DNA from: Pseudocercospora fijiensis CIRAD86
Lineage: Eukaryota; Ascomycota; Dothideomycetes; Mycosphaerellales; Mycosphaerellaceae
Reading direction: 5' to 3'
Length of the DNA: 64,000 bases
Assembly: GCF_000340215.1 (NCBI RefSeq)
Contig: NW_006921536.1
Location: 4,033,664-4,097,663 of the forward strand
Shown here: one piece after another, positions 49,566-59,220 of the stretch
Numbering within the stretch: the stretch's first letter is position 1
How the letters are laid out: each line of letters begins with the position of its first letter
Notes under the pieces: generated by a model
Told to the model about the DNA's origin: nothing
The model's input: only the letters and a program-made list of their open reading frames with translations
The model's database searches: none
Made by a program: the position numbers and the translations under genes

Positions 49566-49809
49566 ATATAAGTAGTATTCGATAGAGATCTAAGAGGAGA
49601 GGGAGGAATGGGTGGTGGTGAGCCTAGCGCTAAGTGCGTATCCCTGGCTCTGGCCTCATGACCCTGGCTTTACTCGGCCTAGTTATATAGCTAATTACGT
49701 TATAACCTCTAACAAAACAGCTTAGTCAATATGCTAAGCCAGTAGTAATAGAGGTTAAGATTAGAATATAGATAGGCTACGAGGGCGCGGCCTTTAGAAG
49801 GGAAGCGTA

Positions 49810-49998
49810 TATTAGAGGCTATACGTAATTAGTATATAACTAGCTCGAGTAAAGCTAGGGTCTTAGTACCTTAGGCAGGGCTTAGCGCTTAGTACTAGGC
49901 TAACTAGCCTGCCTTCCTCCTTCTCCTCCTAGATCTCTATTAAATACTATACTAACCTACTACTACCCTATCTACCTACTAATATAACCCTTCTTATA
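49810..49998 (+). repeat. 3' LTR of chromovirus A
   Basis: 189 bp, same ends as 1,685-1,873, followed by GTACG at 49,999-50,003. The purine tract AGAAGGGAAGCG precedes it. Confidence 0.9.
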
Positions 49999-50003
49999 GT
50001 ACG

Positions 50004-51050
50004 ATTAAAAATAACTTTATTAAATTAGAAGCTCCTACCTATTCGCTCCTAGATAGCCTATCTAGTCGACTACTATAGTAGCTAGTTATAGGTCCGCTTC
50101 GCTTACCTAGTATAGTACCGATTATATATCTACTATCGCGTACCTATACCGTCCTTACTATATATAGTCTTAGCCTATCTCGGTTCTATACTAGCCTATC
50201 TCGGTTCTATACTACCGTCGTAGATCTCCTTTAAGTAGTAACTATAGTTATATAGACCTATAAGTAGTAGGCGGCTTTCGAATTAAGGGGTTATCGATAT
50301 CGTACGTTAAGAGAGTACTATATTCGATATTAATAGCGGAGCTTGCGATAGTAAGGCCTTAGTACTAGTTATATATACTAAATTACGCTTCTAGCCGTAC
50401 TACTAGCGTAATCGAGTATACTACTTTAAGTAAATACTACTAGATTAGACGTAGACGACGGAGATAGTATTAGAAATACTACTATTATAGCGGCGAAGCG
50501 TTACGATATATACTATAATACCTACGCCTTTCGAACTACTCGTAAACTAAGAAATTTTAAAGTTCCTCGGTAGCGACTAACTAGAGTCGGCTTCTAGCTC
50601 GTTTTAAGCTATACTAAGCCTAAAGGGGCCCTATCTTTTATTAAGTTATTATATTTTAGAAATAAGATAGTAGCTAGGCGGTAGGGATATCTATACTATA
50701 TATATAGGGAAGCTACGATAGGGTATAGGCGCTCTTACTACCTAATACTACGGCTAATTTAATAATAAAACAACGCTAATATATAGGCCTATTATAACTA
50801 GTCTAGTAGACTATAGTTAAGTACTATAACTAAACCTTCCTAGAGCCTTAGTAAAACCTACTATAATAGGCTATACCCTTAGAATAGATCTAAAGATAGA
50901 CTTTCTACTATAAAGGAGGTATAACTATTAATATTATTAGCTTATAATACGCTTTCTAGGCGGCCGAAATAGGCGACCGAAAAATACTTTATTATTAATA
51001 ATCTAAGGGAGACGTGCTAGGAGCTAGCTGCTTTTAACATGTTATAAGGT
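50004..51050. other. RIP-degraded host repeat, right half
   Basis: Continuation of the repeat that chromovirus A split at 1,684. TA-saturated with no recognisable domain on either strand. TA bias stops at about 51,050, after which CA and TG dinucleotides are frequent. No terminal inverted repeat could be tied to the left side because that end lies outside the window. Confidence 0.5.
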
Positions 51051-51445
51051 TATTAGGTGTGATAACTAGGCCATTCACTCGCTCTTCGCTTGTCCTGTTT
51101 GCATCACATCCGTTCCTGTTCATAGGAGAGAAGATGTGGAATGGGTTAAGGAAACGCCAATCCTAGAAGGATGGTGGCTTGGCAGTGACGTTGTTTGGTT
51201 CCGACTCCAAAGGCCCAGCTGCTCGACGACAATCACTCCATGATCGATGTTGACGCCGATATACTGTATCGAGCACGTATGCAGCACACGTATGAGCTAA
51301 GTTCCATCAATGCCTTCTTCTCGCGCCCCGAAAGTCCCGTCCCGTGGAGAAAGAGCCCATAAGGACACCATTCACCTGCTCTCTAGCATGTTTTCTTCAT
51401 GAGCACAGCTCTTCCAGGTCACTGTTTTCTCCAGCCTTTGGCAAA
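51051..51445. other. Intergenic sequence at the edge of the RIP compartment
   Basis: Normal-composition sequence without a supported gene. A near repeat of GCACACGTATGAGC / GCACGTATGCAGC lies around 51,269-51,299. It would have held the promoter of the dehydrogenase fragment downstream. Confidence 0.4.
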
Positions 51446-51690
51446 ATGACTACCTGCAGGAGATCTGTTCTTATCACAGGCTGCTCAACAGGCAGAATTG
51501 GGTCAGCAATCGCATACGAATACCAGCGACTCGGCTACCACGTTCTAGCATCTGCGCAGAACCCAAGCAAGATGCGCCCAACGTCACAGTCCTCCAACTT
51601 GACGTCTCCTCAGAGCAGTCGATCGAAAGTGCTGTGAGAGAGATATCCACGAATCTCTTTTCACCGACTCGGCTGACCATCTACTACAGG
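51446..51690 (+). pseudogene. Truncated, frameshifted short-chain dehydrogenase (AYR1-like)
   Basis: From ATG 51,446 the frame reads MTTCRRSVLITGCSTGRIGSA, the TGxxxGxG nucleotide-binding motif of short-chain dehydrogenases, followed by EYQRLGYHVLASAQNPSKM. The similarity then jumps to the next frame at about 51,572-51,575 (APNVTVLQLDVSSEQSIE), which a single lost base explains. After about 51,680 similarity stops: the expected NNAG, the catalytic Ser and the YxxxK are absent. It resembles 1-acyl-dihydroxyacetone-phosphate reductase-like SDRs at the N-terminus only. It lies 400 bp from the RIP block. An intron at the shift is unlikely because no GT-AG fits. Confidence 0.7.
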
Positions 51691-52710
51691 TACATATTCA
51701 TGGTAAAGGCTGGCCCGAAGAATCAAAACGAGGCGTTTGCGAGTGAATATGGGCGGGAGATGCAATTACGAGCGTGAAAGAGCCAATACAGTGTGCCTCC
51801 TGTAAGAGAGAGCATCTCTGATTCAGACCAGCCTCACATGATCCCTACAAAGTATCTTAGCGACCCAGTACTGCTCGCGACACGAAAGTTCAACTCGTCT
51901 ATCTCTACTCGAGACTCGTGGGTGGCATCCTTGTAGTTCTGCAGCCAAGTCGTACTCAAGGAGGTTTCGGTCAGATACTGATAACTCTGGTTCGTTAATA
52001 CAGGCGCCTAGCTAGTATGGTGTCGTACTGCCGACTCCTGGCTGGTCACCAGATTCTCTTTAGTGAGGAAATTTCAATTATTAAGGCAGATGACAAGGGA
52101 GATTACTGCAGCGCACCAAGCGAGAAGCGCAAGCGTGAGACCAACGAGGCCGAGGCTGATGATGTCGACACCGAAGAGTGCGTCCTCATTGAGGCCTCCG
52201 ACTGGCGGCCCGAGAGTCTGGGCGGTGGCTAGATTAGCTACCAAGTTCTGCAAAGGCATACGCTTCCTTGTTCTAGACGTAACCAATACACCTGCGGCTG
52301 CTGTGCTGCTACAAAATGTTCGGGCAGCATGATGAAAAGTCGCCCCGTTCGCCCACCTGGAGGTGATCTGGCTCGCAGTGCTTCTGGAAGATCCACCTCC
52401 GATTCGTAGCGGGACCGATATTCTTACCTTGGCATTGATATCTCAAAGAGCTCATGTACAGCAGCGAGCAGGCACAAGCCACTGACGGGCAATAGCGAGC
52501 TCTTCTTGTGTCTCGCGACCATCTTCGATCGGCTTTCACAGCTTGTATCAGAGCTGCTATGCTCCCCTTGCGCTCTCTGTTGTGCACATGTGCAGGTAAT
52601 TCCTCCGATGCCAATACCCAATGCTATGCTCCTGTGTCATACCACGTAATATCATCTCTCATATCCATACGCCGCGCTCGCTGCGCAATCCTAAGCATCT
52701 TATTCCCCGT
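51691..52710. other. 1 kb without a supported gene
   Basis: Several overlapping open frames on both strands at 52,017-52,621 shadow each other, and none shows a recognisable domain. A Lys/Glu-rich stretch (SEKRKRETNEAEADDVDTEE, about 52,115-52,175) looks protein-like but has no clear start or splice context. Confidence 0.35.
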
Positions 52711-53265
52711 TCACAGCCCCAGACTTCTTCTCACATCCGCCTTGACGCGCGCCTCGTACTCTTTCCTCCTCTCGCGCCACTGCCTCGCAGCATCCACATT
52801 GGCCGGACTCTCATCATTTGGCTCGGCGATCATGCTCATGACTGAGATCAAAATCTTCTCGACACTCTGTATGGGTGACCATCGCTCGGACGCTTGTTCG
52901 TAGTGGTTTGGATCGTCACCAGGGGGGTGGAGGATGGATATGCACACGACGCCATTAGGATAGACTGTGGCGCATTCGGGTCAGCAAATTGCGCGCAGTT
53001 TCTGGTGCGGTCATGTTATACCATTTGGATGCCACATATCGCATAGGAACTTCATGGTCGGCGGCATGAGTGGGTAATCGCGCGGAAACTTCAGCTCGGC
53101 TGGGAAGACACCGCCCTCGAAAGGCGTGCCTTCTGGGCCTTGTATGAGAGCTTCCCATACGAACAAGTCTTCTTCGTTGACAGGGCCAGCAGTAATACCA
53201 TCTGGCGGGTCGAGGCTGAGTGCTTTGTACTCTTGGAAGAGCCGTTTTGCTGCGACGGAGTTCAT
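52711..53265 (-). CDS. ubc7: Ubiquitin-conjugating enzyme E2, Ubc7/UBE2G2 type
   Basis: E2 enzyme that carries ubiquitin on a cysteine. In yeast, Ubc7 acts with Cue1 and the ligases Hrd1/Doa10 in ER-associated degradation. Two exons: 53,022-53,265 and 52,711-52,964, joined across a 57-bp intron (52,965-53,021; GTATAA...CACAG with CTGAC branch site). The product is 165 residues, as in human UBE2G2. The HPN motif is at 79-81 and the catalytic Cys is Cys89 in NGVVCISIL. It keeps the acidic insertion specific to this subfamily just after the active site ([15 protein letters not shown]). The frame is open upstream to 53,352, but Met 53,265 aligns with the family start. Confidence 0.93.
52965..53021 (-). 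other. Intron of ubc7
   Basis: 57 bp, GT at 53,021-53,020 and AG at 52,966-52,965, with CTGAC about 20 bases before the acceptor. Removing it joins the codons as [11 protein letters not shown], restoring the conserved E2 active-site region. Confidence 0.9.
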
Positions 53266-54654
53266 GGCTGTGCGCGAGAGGTGGCAGGTGTGCGCTGGAG
53301 ATGCGCGGTACGGCTGACGTTGGTGTGGTTGTTGTTGCGAATGCTGTGGCACAATTACACGGGTTAGGTTAGATATACAGTATGTGGTCGGTCATGCAGC
53401 AGGAGCGTGCGTTCGGCATCTCTTGCTGCGAAGTTGCGCCGGGATCGGCCAGCTGGAGAAAGACTAGATTCACGAGTTCATTTGCAAAGACTTCTCAGCC
53501 TTGCACCGCATCACAAGGCAGGCTGCGACTCCCACAAGAAGTCGGTGAGTGGGTATGCCTCATGGCGGACTTCTTAAATACCGCGTGTCGGCAATCTTGT
53601 GGTTGTCGAGTGCTGCCACCACAGCCTCGGAAGCACCGCACCGCCGGGCGTAATGCATGGGAGAAGCAAATATACGGGTTGTAAATTGCGCAGTAGCCTC
53701 ACATGATTCGCTTGATTGACAGCATTGCAGGTGGGATACGGATACGTCTTCGGTCGACTTCAAATTATTGTGCCGGCTGCGAGGGTCAGATGGCGCTGCG
53801 CAGCCATGGGAATACTGGACCGTGCTACTGGCGGGCATTGCCACCAACAACAACACCGCCGGCGCCACGCTTGCTCGCCCATAGATGCATAGATGCATAG
53901 ATGCAGCAGCTGTTTTAATCATATGCGGGCAAGTGCTCCATGATCAGCCGTGATTATGGATGATGAACACGTATGCCCACCGCAGTCAGTCGTGCAGTCC
54001 GAGGATACATGCAGAGCGTGATTGGAGGAGACCGGGATGCGCCGCCGCTAGTGTCCACAGGGTAGAAATGGGCAGAGTGGATTGTGTACATAGCCTTGCT
54101 CGCATCGACAGCCTGTGTCGCGTCTGCATCAGGTAATGGCCCTCGTGCGGGCCCATGGTTGCCGATAGCGTATGCTTCGCGGAAGCAGCGCGAGGACCAC
54201 CTTCCCAGACGTCCCTCCCAGACCTCGCGATGCTCCTGCCAACTGGCCCAGCAGACGACGCTCGAATATAGAAATAATGTAGGACGCCACCGCGCCGAAA
54301 GCGCGAGAACCCCTCACGGACGAGCAGCCGCAGCCAGCAGCCAGCATTAGCGCCTCGAACCCTGGATCGTCTGTGCTTCAGCCCGGCCGCGCCTTCCCAA
54401 CCTCTGTAGCCTGATGCACATGTTTCTTCCACCGCACTTCACCATTGCTCGCGCTGAGAACCGTCGTCGCCCCCGCCATAAGCATTGGTCAGATGACGCG
54501 CCAGCTGCTATTGATGAAGAACGCTTTCTGAGCCGGCATTTGCGCGCCGTAGCCGCGCCGGCGCCCTGCGTTTGGAGTGCTTCCGCAGACTCTGTCAGCC
54601 GCGGCAGAAACACGCACACGCAACCCATTATCCCCCAACACAGGCGCTTGGAGC
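53266..54654. other. 1.4-kb intergenic region between ubc7 and the PHD/C2H2 gene
   Basis: Divergent promoters would lie here. A minus-strand frame at 53,560-53,922 contains a stretch resembling one ankyrin repeat (SPMHYARRCGASEAVVAAL), but no neighbouring repeats or convincing gene structure follow, so it is left unannotated. A small tandem TAGATGCA x3 lies at 53,881-53,903. Other open frames shadow each other. Confidence 0.4.
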
Positions 54655-57237
54655 ATGGCGCAAGACCAAGATGCAGCGGCGACGTTCGAAAAGCCGGTCA
54701 TCCGACGGCATCGCACACCTGCGAACATGATATTGGCGGGCCGCGCGAGTGCGAGGCGCGCATCAACCACCAGCAGGCGCTCTTCCCTCAAATCGCCCCT
54801 GAAACCAGACCACCTCCATGACCAGGGCTTTGCGGATCTTGCAGCTGGCAAGCGAGGTTTCCCGTGCCCACTGGCTGTCTATGGCTGCAACTCGACTTTT
54901 GGTTCCAAGAACGAATGGAAACGCCACGTCTACACCCAGCACATGAGACTCGGCTTCTGGCGCTGCGACCGATGCTCCAAAGACAATCCCGACAGAAAAC
55001 CGAATGACTTCAACCGAAAAGATTTGTTCATTCAACATGTGCGCCGCATGCACCAAGCTGCACAGCCCAGCCCCGCCAATGGCAAGGAAAAGCCTGCCAA
55101 GGCTGGTGATCTGGATGAGGCCTTCTTGCAGAATGAAGCCAACAGATGTTATCGCCATCTTCGCTCGCCTCCCGAAACCAGTCGTTGTCTGTTCTGTGAG
55201 CAGCACTTTCATGGCCACGGCAGCTGGGAAGATAGGATGGAGCATGTCGGTCGCCACATGGAGCGCGCGAGGAAGGAGAACATTGAGCTTCATCCGGAGC
55301 AGTGGAATCGTGATGAGAGCGCCGAGGTTTGGTTTGTGCGAGAGAATGTGTTGGAGCAAAATGGCCCAACACTTGTTCTGGCGGATGGAGGCTCGTCGTC
55401 GCTGCCTCGCTCTCCCGCTGCGCAGGAATCTCAGCCTCGACAGCACCTGCCTATCGCTCCTAATATACCGAGGCTGCCTGAGACGCCTATCGAGAATGGC
55501 GGCCAAAGCTTTGCACCGATTAATAGGCTTGCACCACCAGCCAATACGGGTATAGAGTCGCCTTCTCGATTTCCGTCATTCTCTGGTCTGCCCATGGGCG
55601 ATACACAGCAGTACACACCACAGCAACTCGCACAGGAGCGTAAGGCTGACCGAACTATGCGCGAGAAAGCTCTATTCAGACCAGATGCGGAAGGAAGACA
55701 GCAAGAAGCTGCCGCGTATGCTCTGCGTAATAGACAGGCCCCAGAGCCTTCATCTCGTGACGAGATTGAGAAGCGCAGAAGTCACTTGGAGGAACTTGCG
55801 GATGGTGGCGTCAGCTGGTACTTTGATTGTCGCTGTGGTCTGCGTGGAGACAATATCGACGATGGACATCCTAGCATTGCTTGCGAAGGTTGCGATACCT
55901 GGCAACACGCCAAATGTCTCGACATACCAGCCGACAAGGTTCAACAAGATGATTTCGTCTTTATCTGCGCCTACTGCAAGAGCAAAGGCGTTGATGAAGC
56001 GACTATTCTGCGCAAACTGAATGGCCAAACCTCGGCGCAGCAAGAAGACACCGATATGCCCGACGCCGCTGATGGGGAGCATCCGAAAAGCAGCGCAGGC
56101 ACGCAAGACCCTCTTGGTGCTATGGTCGGTATGCTTCTTGACAAAGTGGAGGATCTCGAGAAGCGCACTGAGCCCCTAGCATGTATGAGCTCGCCTGCCA
56201 CACTCTCAACACGATCGTCAATTCGGCGCAGTCATAGCACGCCTGCGTCGCCTGCTCAAGCATTGAAATCACGAGGCACTCCTACCACTGCAACTTATGT
56301 CAGATCGGCGCCCGCCGAACCTCACCATTTTGGCTTTCGTGATCAATCTGGTCGTCCAGTCACATCTCGTGCACGGGAAGATCCAGGATTGCGCGCGACT
56401 GTTGATGGTGGACTGGAAGCACATTCACTTCCAGAGTCACGACCTCGTCGTAACAGTGAACCCGTGGTTCCAATTGGGATGAGGCCATGGCAGGACTCCG
56501 TCAGTGTGCGTTCTGTCATCAAGGAACGTCCGACATCTAGCGGCGCGAATCTAGCTGAACATAAGGCCAATGGATATGTACACAAGCGAAAGGCGCCGCA
56601 GGAACCTCCTCCAACGATTGAGGTTGTGCGCGACTTCGGAAGGCCTCCACCAGAGAAGCGGCCAAAATCGGCCGCGATGGAAGACCCGCCGCATCTGACA
56701 GAATCGGTCGCGCGTGTTCCAGCGCCTAACGGATATCATCACGGGCCTTCTAGTACGGAGCAGCAGCACCACCCAGGATCCATTGGCAGACCCATCCTGC
56801 CGCTACCATCACCCGGACAAGAGGCTCCTCGTACCCAACAGCATCAAGCTCCGCCGGTCCAGCACGCTATCCAGGTCGATGTCCAGCCACGATTCATCCA
56901 ATTCGACCACCCCTTTTTGACAGAAGTTCAGAAATTGCGTGATGAGGTCAACTATTTGAGACATCACTTGGATCAAGCCCAGCAACGAGAACGACAAGCC
57001 ACACAATTTGGTGGAAGACAGTATTATGACTGCAGTAGACCTTGCGTGTTTCAATGCGTCTATCATGGCACGCAGATACATGGCGATCTTGGCTGCACTA
57101 TGAGACAGCAAGGCGGAATTCCGCAGTATCCCTCTGGACCGGGTGCGGCCACAGCATATGCGATGCCGAGCGAGCAAGAACAGCAGCAGCAGCATACTCA
57201 GCAGCATAATCAGCAGCATGCCCAGCAGAGACGATGA
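54655..57237 (+). CDS. C2H2 and PHD-finger nuclear protein, 860 residues
   Basis: Single-exon gene. The frame is open upstream to 54,577, but the first ATG is 54,655 (GAGCATGG context). Residues 71-96 form a C2H2-like finger (CPLAVYGCNSTFGSKNEWKRH...H), followed by a second Cys/His cluster and a third at roughly 150-190 (RCLFCEQHF...H..RH). A PHD finger spans 392-441 (CRCG...CEGCDTWQHAKC...CAYC), a fold that usually reads histone-tail methylation. The middle and C-terminal regions are Ser/Pro-rich and probably disordered. A coiled coil is likely at about 750-785 (TEVQKLRDEVNYLRHHLDQA), and the C-terminus is Gln/His-rich. A chromatin or transcription regulator is the natural inference; no precise orthologue is named. 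Confidence 0.88.
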   Translation: MAQDQDAAATFEKPVIRRHRTPANMILAGRASARRASTTSRRSSLKSPLKPDHLHDQGFADLAAGKRGFPCPLAVYGCNSTFGSKNEWKRHVYTQHMRLGFWRCDRCSKDNPDRKPNDFNRKDLFIQHVRRMHQAAQPSPANGKEKPAKAGDLDEAFLQNEANRCYRHLRSPPETSRCLFCEQHFHGHGSWEDRMEHVGRHMERARKENIELHPEQWNRDESAEVWFVRENVLEQNGPTLVLADGGSSSLPRSPAAQESQPRQHLPIAPNIPRLPETPIENGGQSFAPINRLAPPANTGIESPSRFPSFSGLPMGDTQQYTPQQLAQERKADRTMREKALFRPDAEGRQQEAAAYALRNRQAPEPSSRDEIEKRRSHLEELADGGVSWYFDCRCGLRGDNIDDGHPSIACEGCDTWQHAKCLDIPADKVQQDDFVFICAYCKSKGVDEATILRKLNGQTSAQQEDTDMPDAADGEHPKSSAGTQDPLGAMVGMLLDKVEDLEKRTEPLACMSSPATLSTRSSIRRSHSTPASPAQALKSRGTPTTATYVRSAPAEPHHFGFRDQSGRPVTSRAREDPGLRATVDGGLEAHSLPESRPRRNSEPVVPIGMRPWQDSVSVRSVIKERPTSSGANLAEHKANGYVHKRKAPQEPPPTIEVVRDFGRPPPEKRPKSAAMEDPPHLTESVARVPAPNGYHHGPSSTEQQHHPGSIGRPILPLPSPGQEAPRTQQHQAPPVQHAIQVDVQPRFIQFDHPFLTEVQKLRDEVNYLRHHLDQAQQRERQATQFGGRQYYDCSRPCVFQCVYHGTQIHGDLGCTMRQQGGIPQYPSGPGAATAYAMPSEQEQQQQHTQQHNQQHAQQRR

Positions 57238-57402
57238 GTGAAAGTAATGATTGATGATGACACGAACTCTATTGGAACAAAATGAATTGATAGTAGGAAG
57301 GACTTCGCAGTACCCAGTCCATGTCGCGTTTGTCACCGGTACAAAATCAAGCAGATTCAATTTCCGTGCTTGAGCGACTACACTAGATCGTTGCTGGCCC
57401 TG
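57238..57402. other. Likely shared 3' flank
   Basis: Immediately downstream of the PHD/C2H2 gene stop. No gene is seen. Confidence 0.4.
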
Positions 57403-57570
57403 CTATGACTCAGCGTTCTGCAGCACTGTACGATTGCCGACAAGCAGTACTTCACGATTTATGTTTGCCAGTCCTTCCAACCCATGTGCTGGTGAAGCGC
57501 CGTATGTCGACAGTGGAAGTACGTGAAGCTCCACGTCTTTCCTACCATCGATAAGCGCAATACCTTTGGT
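57403..57570 (-). pseudogene. Possible C-terminal exon of an unrecognised minus-strand gene
   Basis: A 55-codon frame ending in TAG at 57,403 has protein-like composition (ALIDGRKDVELHVLPLS, EVLLVGNRTVL). Upstream it meets a stop within five codons, right after possible acceptors (GACAG, GTGCAG), so it could be a terminal exon with an intron before it. I could not follow an upstream exon in frame. It may equally be a gene remnant or chance. Confidence 0.25.
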
Positions 57571-58264
57571 CTGCACTCCTGTCTACGATTTGCTCTTCTG
57601 GTTTGCTCTGGCGAAGATTGATTTGGCATGGTATGGGAGCAGTTACTCCGTATATCTAGAGGAGGTGTTGCTGCACAAGATTGCTCACAAGCCCGATGCT
57701 ACGGCGGTACAGAACTTTTCATCAGAGTCTCCAGGGTGATGCAGCCATCATGGCTTTTCGTGCTTGAACGTGTAAAACTGAACTCATGGTGCCTTGCACG
57801 ATTGGCCGATATTACATAACTTTTGTGCTGCTACCTTATTTCGAGCCTCTCGTGACCTGCGCTCACGCCGTGTCGAGGTAGACCTGCCGAACGGATCGCG
57901 TCCATCTACTTCCAACCAAACACCTTTCTCGTCAACACAGCTCAAGGCAAGTCTGACCGCGTCTGGTACAGGCCAGCGATCTATTATGAAGCATTCTGAG
58001 CAGTGAGGTATAACGTGCACCTCATAAGCACTGCAGCAGCAACGTAGCGAACATCGCTTATATGCAAGGCTAATCCTTAGCCTCAGAGCGCAAGGGCGCA
58101 AGTGTGTCAAGGCGCACCGATCATCTGCGGTAAAGTAGGAAGGGCTCGAGGCGACACTGCTGGAGGATTCTCAGATTTTAGCAGTTTTGCTAAGACTGAG
58201 ACTACTCTTGTCATACACGTTCGTCAGAACGCGGAGATCCACTTCTGCAGACAAACGCTGTCAT
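57571..58264. other. Intergenic region upstream of the possible exon and downstream of bL19m
   Basis: Minus-strand (57,784-58,110) and plus-strand frames overlap. Neither shows a domain. Nothing is called. Confidence 0.35.
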
Positions 58265-59088
58265 CTATTTCTTGCTCTTTTTGCTCTTCATGTTCTTGGC
58301 GTGACTGCTCGCGTCTCTGCCCTTGGCACCTGTGCTCTTCAGGTTGCCTCCGCCTTTTGCCCTCTGATATGCTCTCACGATATTCTCAACACTTCCCATG
58401 TCATGTCGAGGCTGTCGCATGTAGTACAACTTCGCCCTCCTCGCCCTCTTCTCCTTCCTCTGCACAATCTCAATTCCCTCGACATTCGGACTGTACACCT
58501 TAAACCACATCTCCACACCTATCTTGGTCAGGTGATTGCGTAACAGTATTGCTGTATCTATGGGGCTGTTTCTTTGTCTGACGACCAAACACACTCCAGA
58601 AAAGTCGTCGCCATCTTTGGTGCGGACAAGTAATATATCGCCGGGCTGTACGCGTTCGGCGTTCTGTTTCGAGAACAGTCGAGTCCGCGCACCGGTCGGA
58701 TCAAGCTCTTTTAGTTGGTCATTGTATATGACCTTCACGGGGTCCTTGCAGGCCTTCAGGGTAGATCGTGGTGGAGGGACAGTTGGGATTTTGCGAAGGC
58801 CATTATCGAAGCCTAGAGGATCACTTAGCATGTCATGTCTGGTCTTGACAAGTAAGACTCACGGTTTTGCTTCGTGGCCTGTGATGGTCTGAAGCCTTTC
58901 GCAGGCTCATTGTATCCATAGCTGCTGCCTTTGGGCGTTAGAGAAGGATACAGTGGTTGGCGTGTCGATTCTGCGATTGGGGCAGTCGCGTATGCTCGAT
59001 ATCGCTGACGATCCGCTCTGCATTGTCGTAGCGCTTGTTTGAGGCCAGCTAGAGGCCGCGCAGGCTGTATTGATGTACATGTAGCCAT
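58265..59088 (-). CDS. Mitochondrial large-subunit ribosomal protein bL19m
   Basis: Structural protein of the mitochondrial 54S/large ribosomal subunit (yeast Img1 family). Exon 1 is 58,863-59,088, the intron 58,813-58,862 (50 bp, GTGAGT...CTCTAG), exon 2 58,265-58,812; the product is 257 residues. The first 40-50 residues are Arg/Ala/Ser-rich without acidic residues for about 25 positions, as expected for a mitochondrial presequence. The L19 domain is visible in GDILLVRTKDGDDFSGVCLV, the IDTAILLRNHL segment and the GVEMWFKVYSPNVEGIEIVQ segment, followed by the RRAKLYYMRQ tail. The C-terminus is extended and Lys-rich. It is transcribed divergently from the gene at 59,221, 132 bp away. Confidence 0.93.
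58813..58862 (-). other. Intron of the bL19m gene
   Basis: 50 bp; removal joins QATKQN-R-FDNGLRK in frame. The downstream ATG at 58,831 lies inside the intron and is not a start. Confidence 0.88.
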
Positions 59089-59220
59089 GAATGTGAGTGT
59101 GTGAGTATCAAGGTTAGGTTGGTTGTGTTACGTCTCGGCAGGAGCGAAGTGAAAGTTGCGGAGCTGGCCGGCACCCCCGAGAGACAACCGTGAACTTCCA
59201 ACCATCCCTACTCTCACGAT
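59089..59220. promoter_or_regulatory. 132-bp bidirectional promoter between two mitochondrial-protein genes
   Basis: The only space between the start codons of bL19m (-) and the 385-residue protein (+). Both products look mitochondrial, so shared control is plausible. No specific factor site is claimed. Confidence 0.55.

Larger units (their letters stand above)
34425..49714 (-). mobile_element. Chromovirus C: Ty3/Gypsy element on the minus strand, inserted in A
   Basis: 191-bp LTRs: the 3' LTR is 34,425-34,615; the 5' LTR is split by element E into 48,472-48,518 and 49,571-49,714. The duplication AAACA is at 34,420-34,424 and 49,715-49,719. Its 3' noncoding part is split by chromovirus D. 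Own length after subtraction is 7,127 bp. Gag and Pol run right to left (about 48,240 to 42,981) with RIP stops throughout. Confidence 0.9.
48472..49714 (-). repeat. 5' LTR of chromovirus C, split by element E
   Basis: 48,472-48,518 (47 bp) plus 49,571-49,714 (144 bp) sum to 191 bp, equal to the 3' LTR at 34,425-34,615. The ATATA at 48,514-48,518 is duplicated at 49,566-49,570. Confidence 0.85.
1685..49998 (+). mobile_element. Chromovirus A: Ty3/Gypsy LTR retrotransposon, outermost element, split by nested insertions
   Basis: Two 189-bp LTRs (1,685-1,873 and 49,810-49,998) are flanked by the 5-bp duplication GTACG. Internal order is gag, protease-like, reverse transcriptase, RNase H, integrase and a C-terminal chromodomain trace, all on the plus strand at 2,100-7,327. 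The 3' noncoding part is split into 7,328-7,880, 33,860-34,424 and 49,720-49,998 by the 26-kb composite (units 1+2) and by chromovirus C. Removing these and their duplications leaves 7,040 bp, close to elements C and D. Every coding frame is riddled with RIP stops, so the copy is dead. Confidence 0.9.

Noticed and set aside
52309..52903. Several 65-131-residue frames around ubc7
   Set aside because: They overlap each other and the Ubc7 exons on the other strand and show no domain.
53560..53922. Ankyrin-repeat gene on the minus strand
   Set aside because: Only one weak repeat-like stretch; no adjacent repeats and no convincing start or splice structure.
54577..54654. Upstream start of the PHD/C2H2 gene at 54,577
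   Set aside because: The codon there is GTG; the first ATG in the frame is 54,655 in a good context.
58265..58831. Start of bL19m at 58,831
   Set aside because: That ATG lies inside the 50-bp intron; exon 1 at 58,863-59,088 supplies the presequence and joins in frame.
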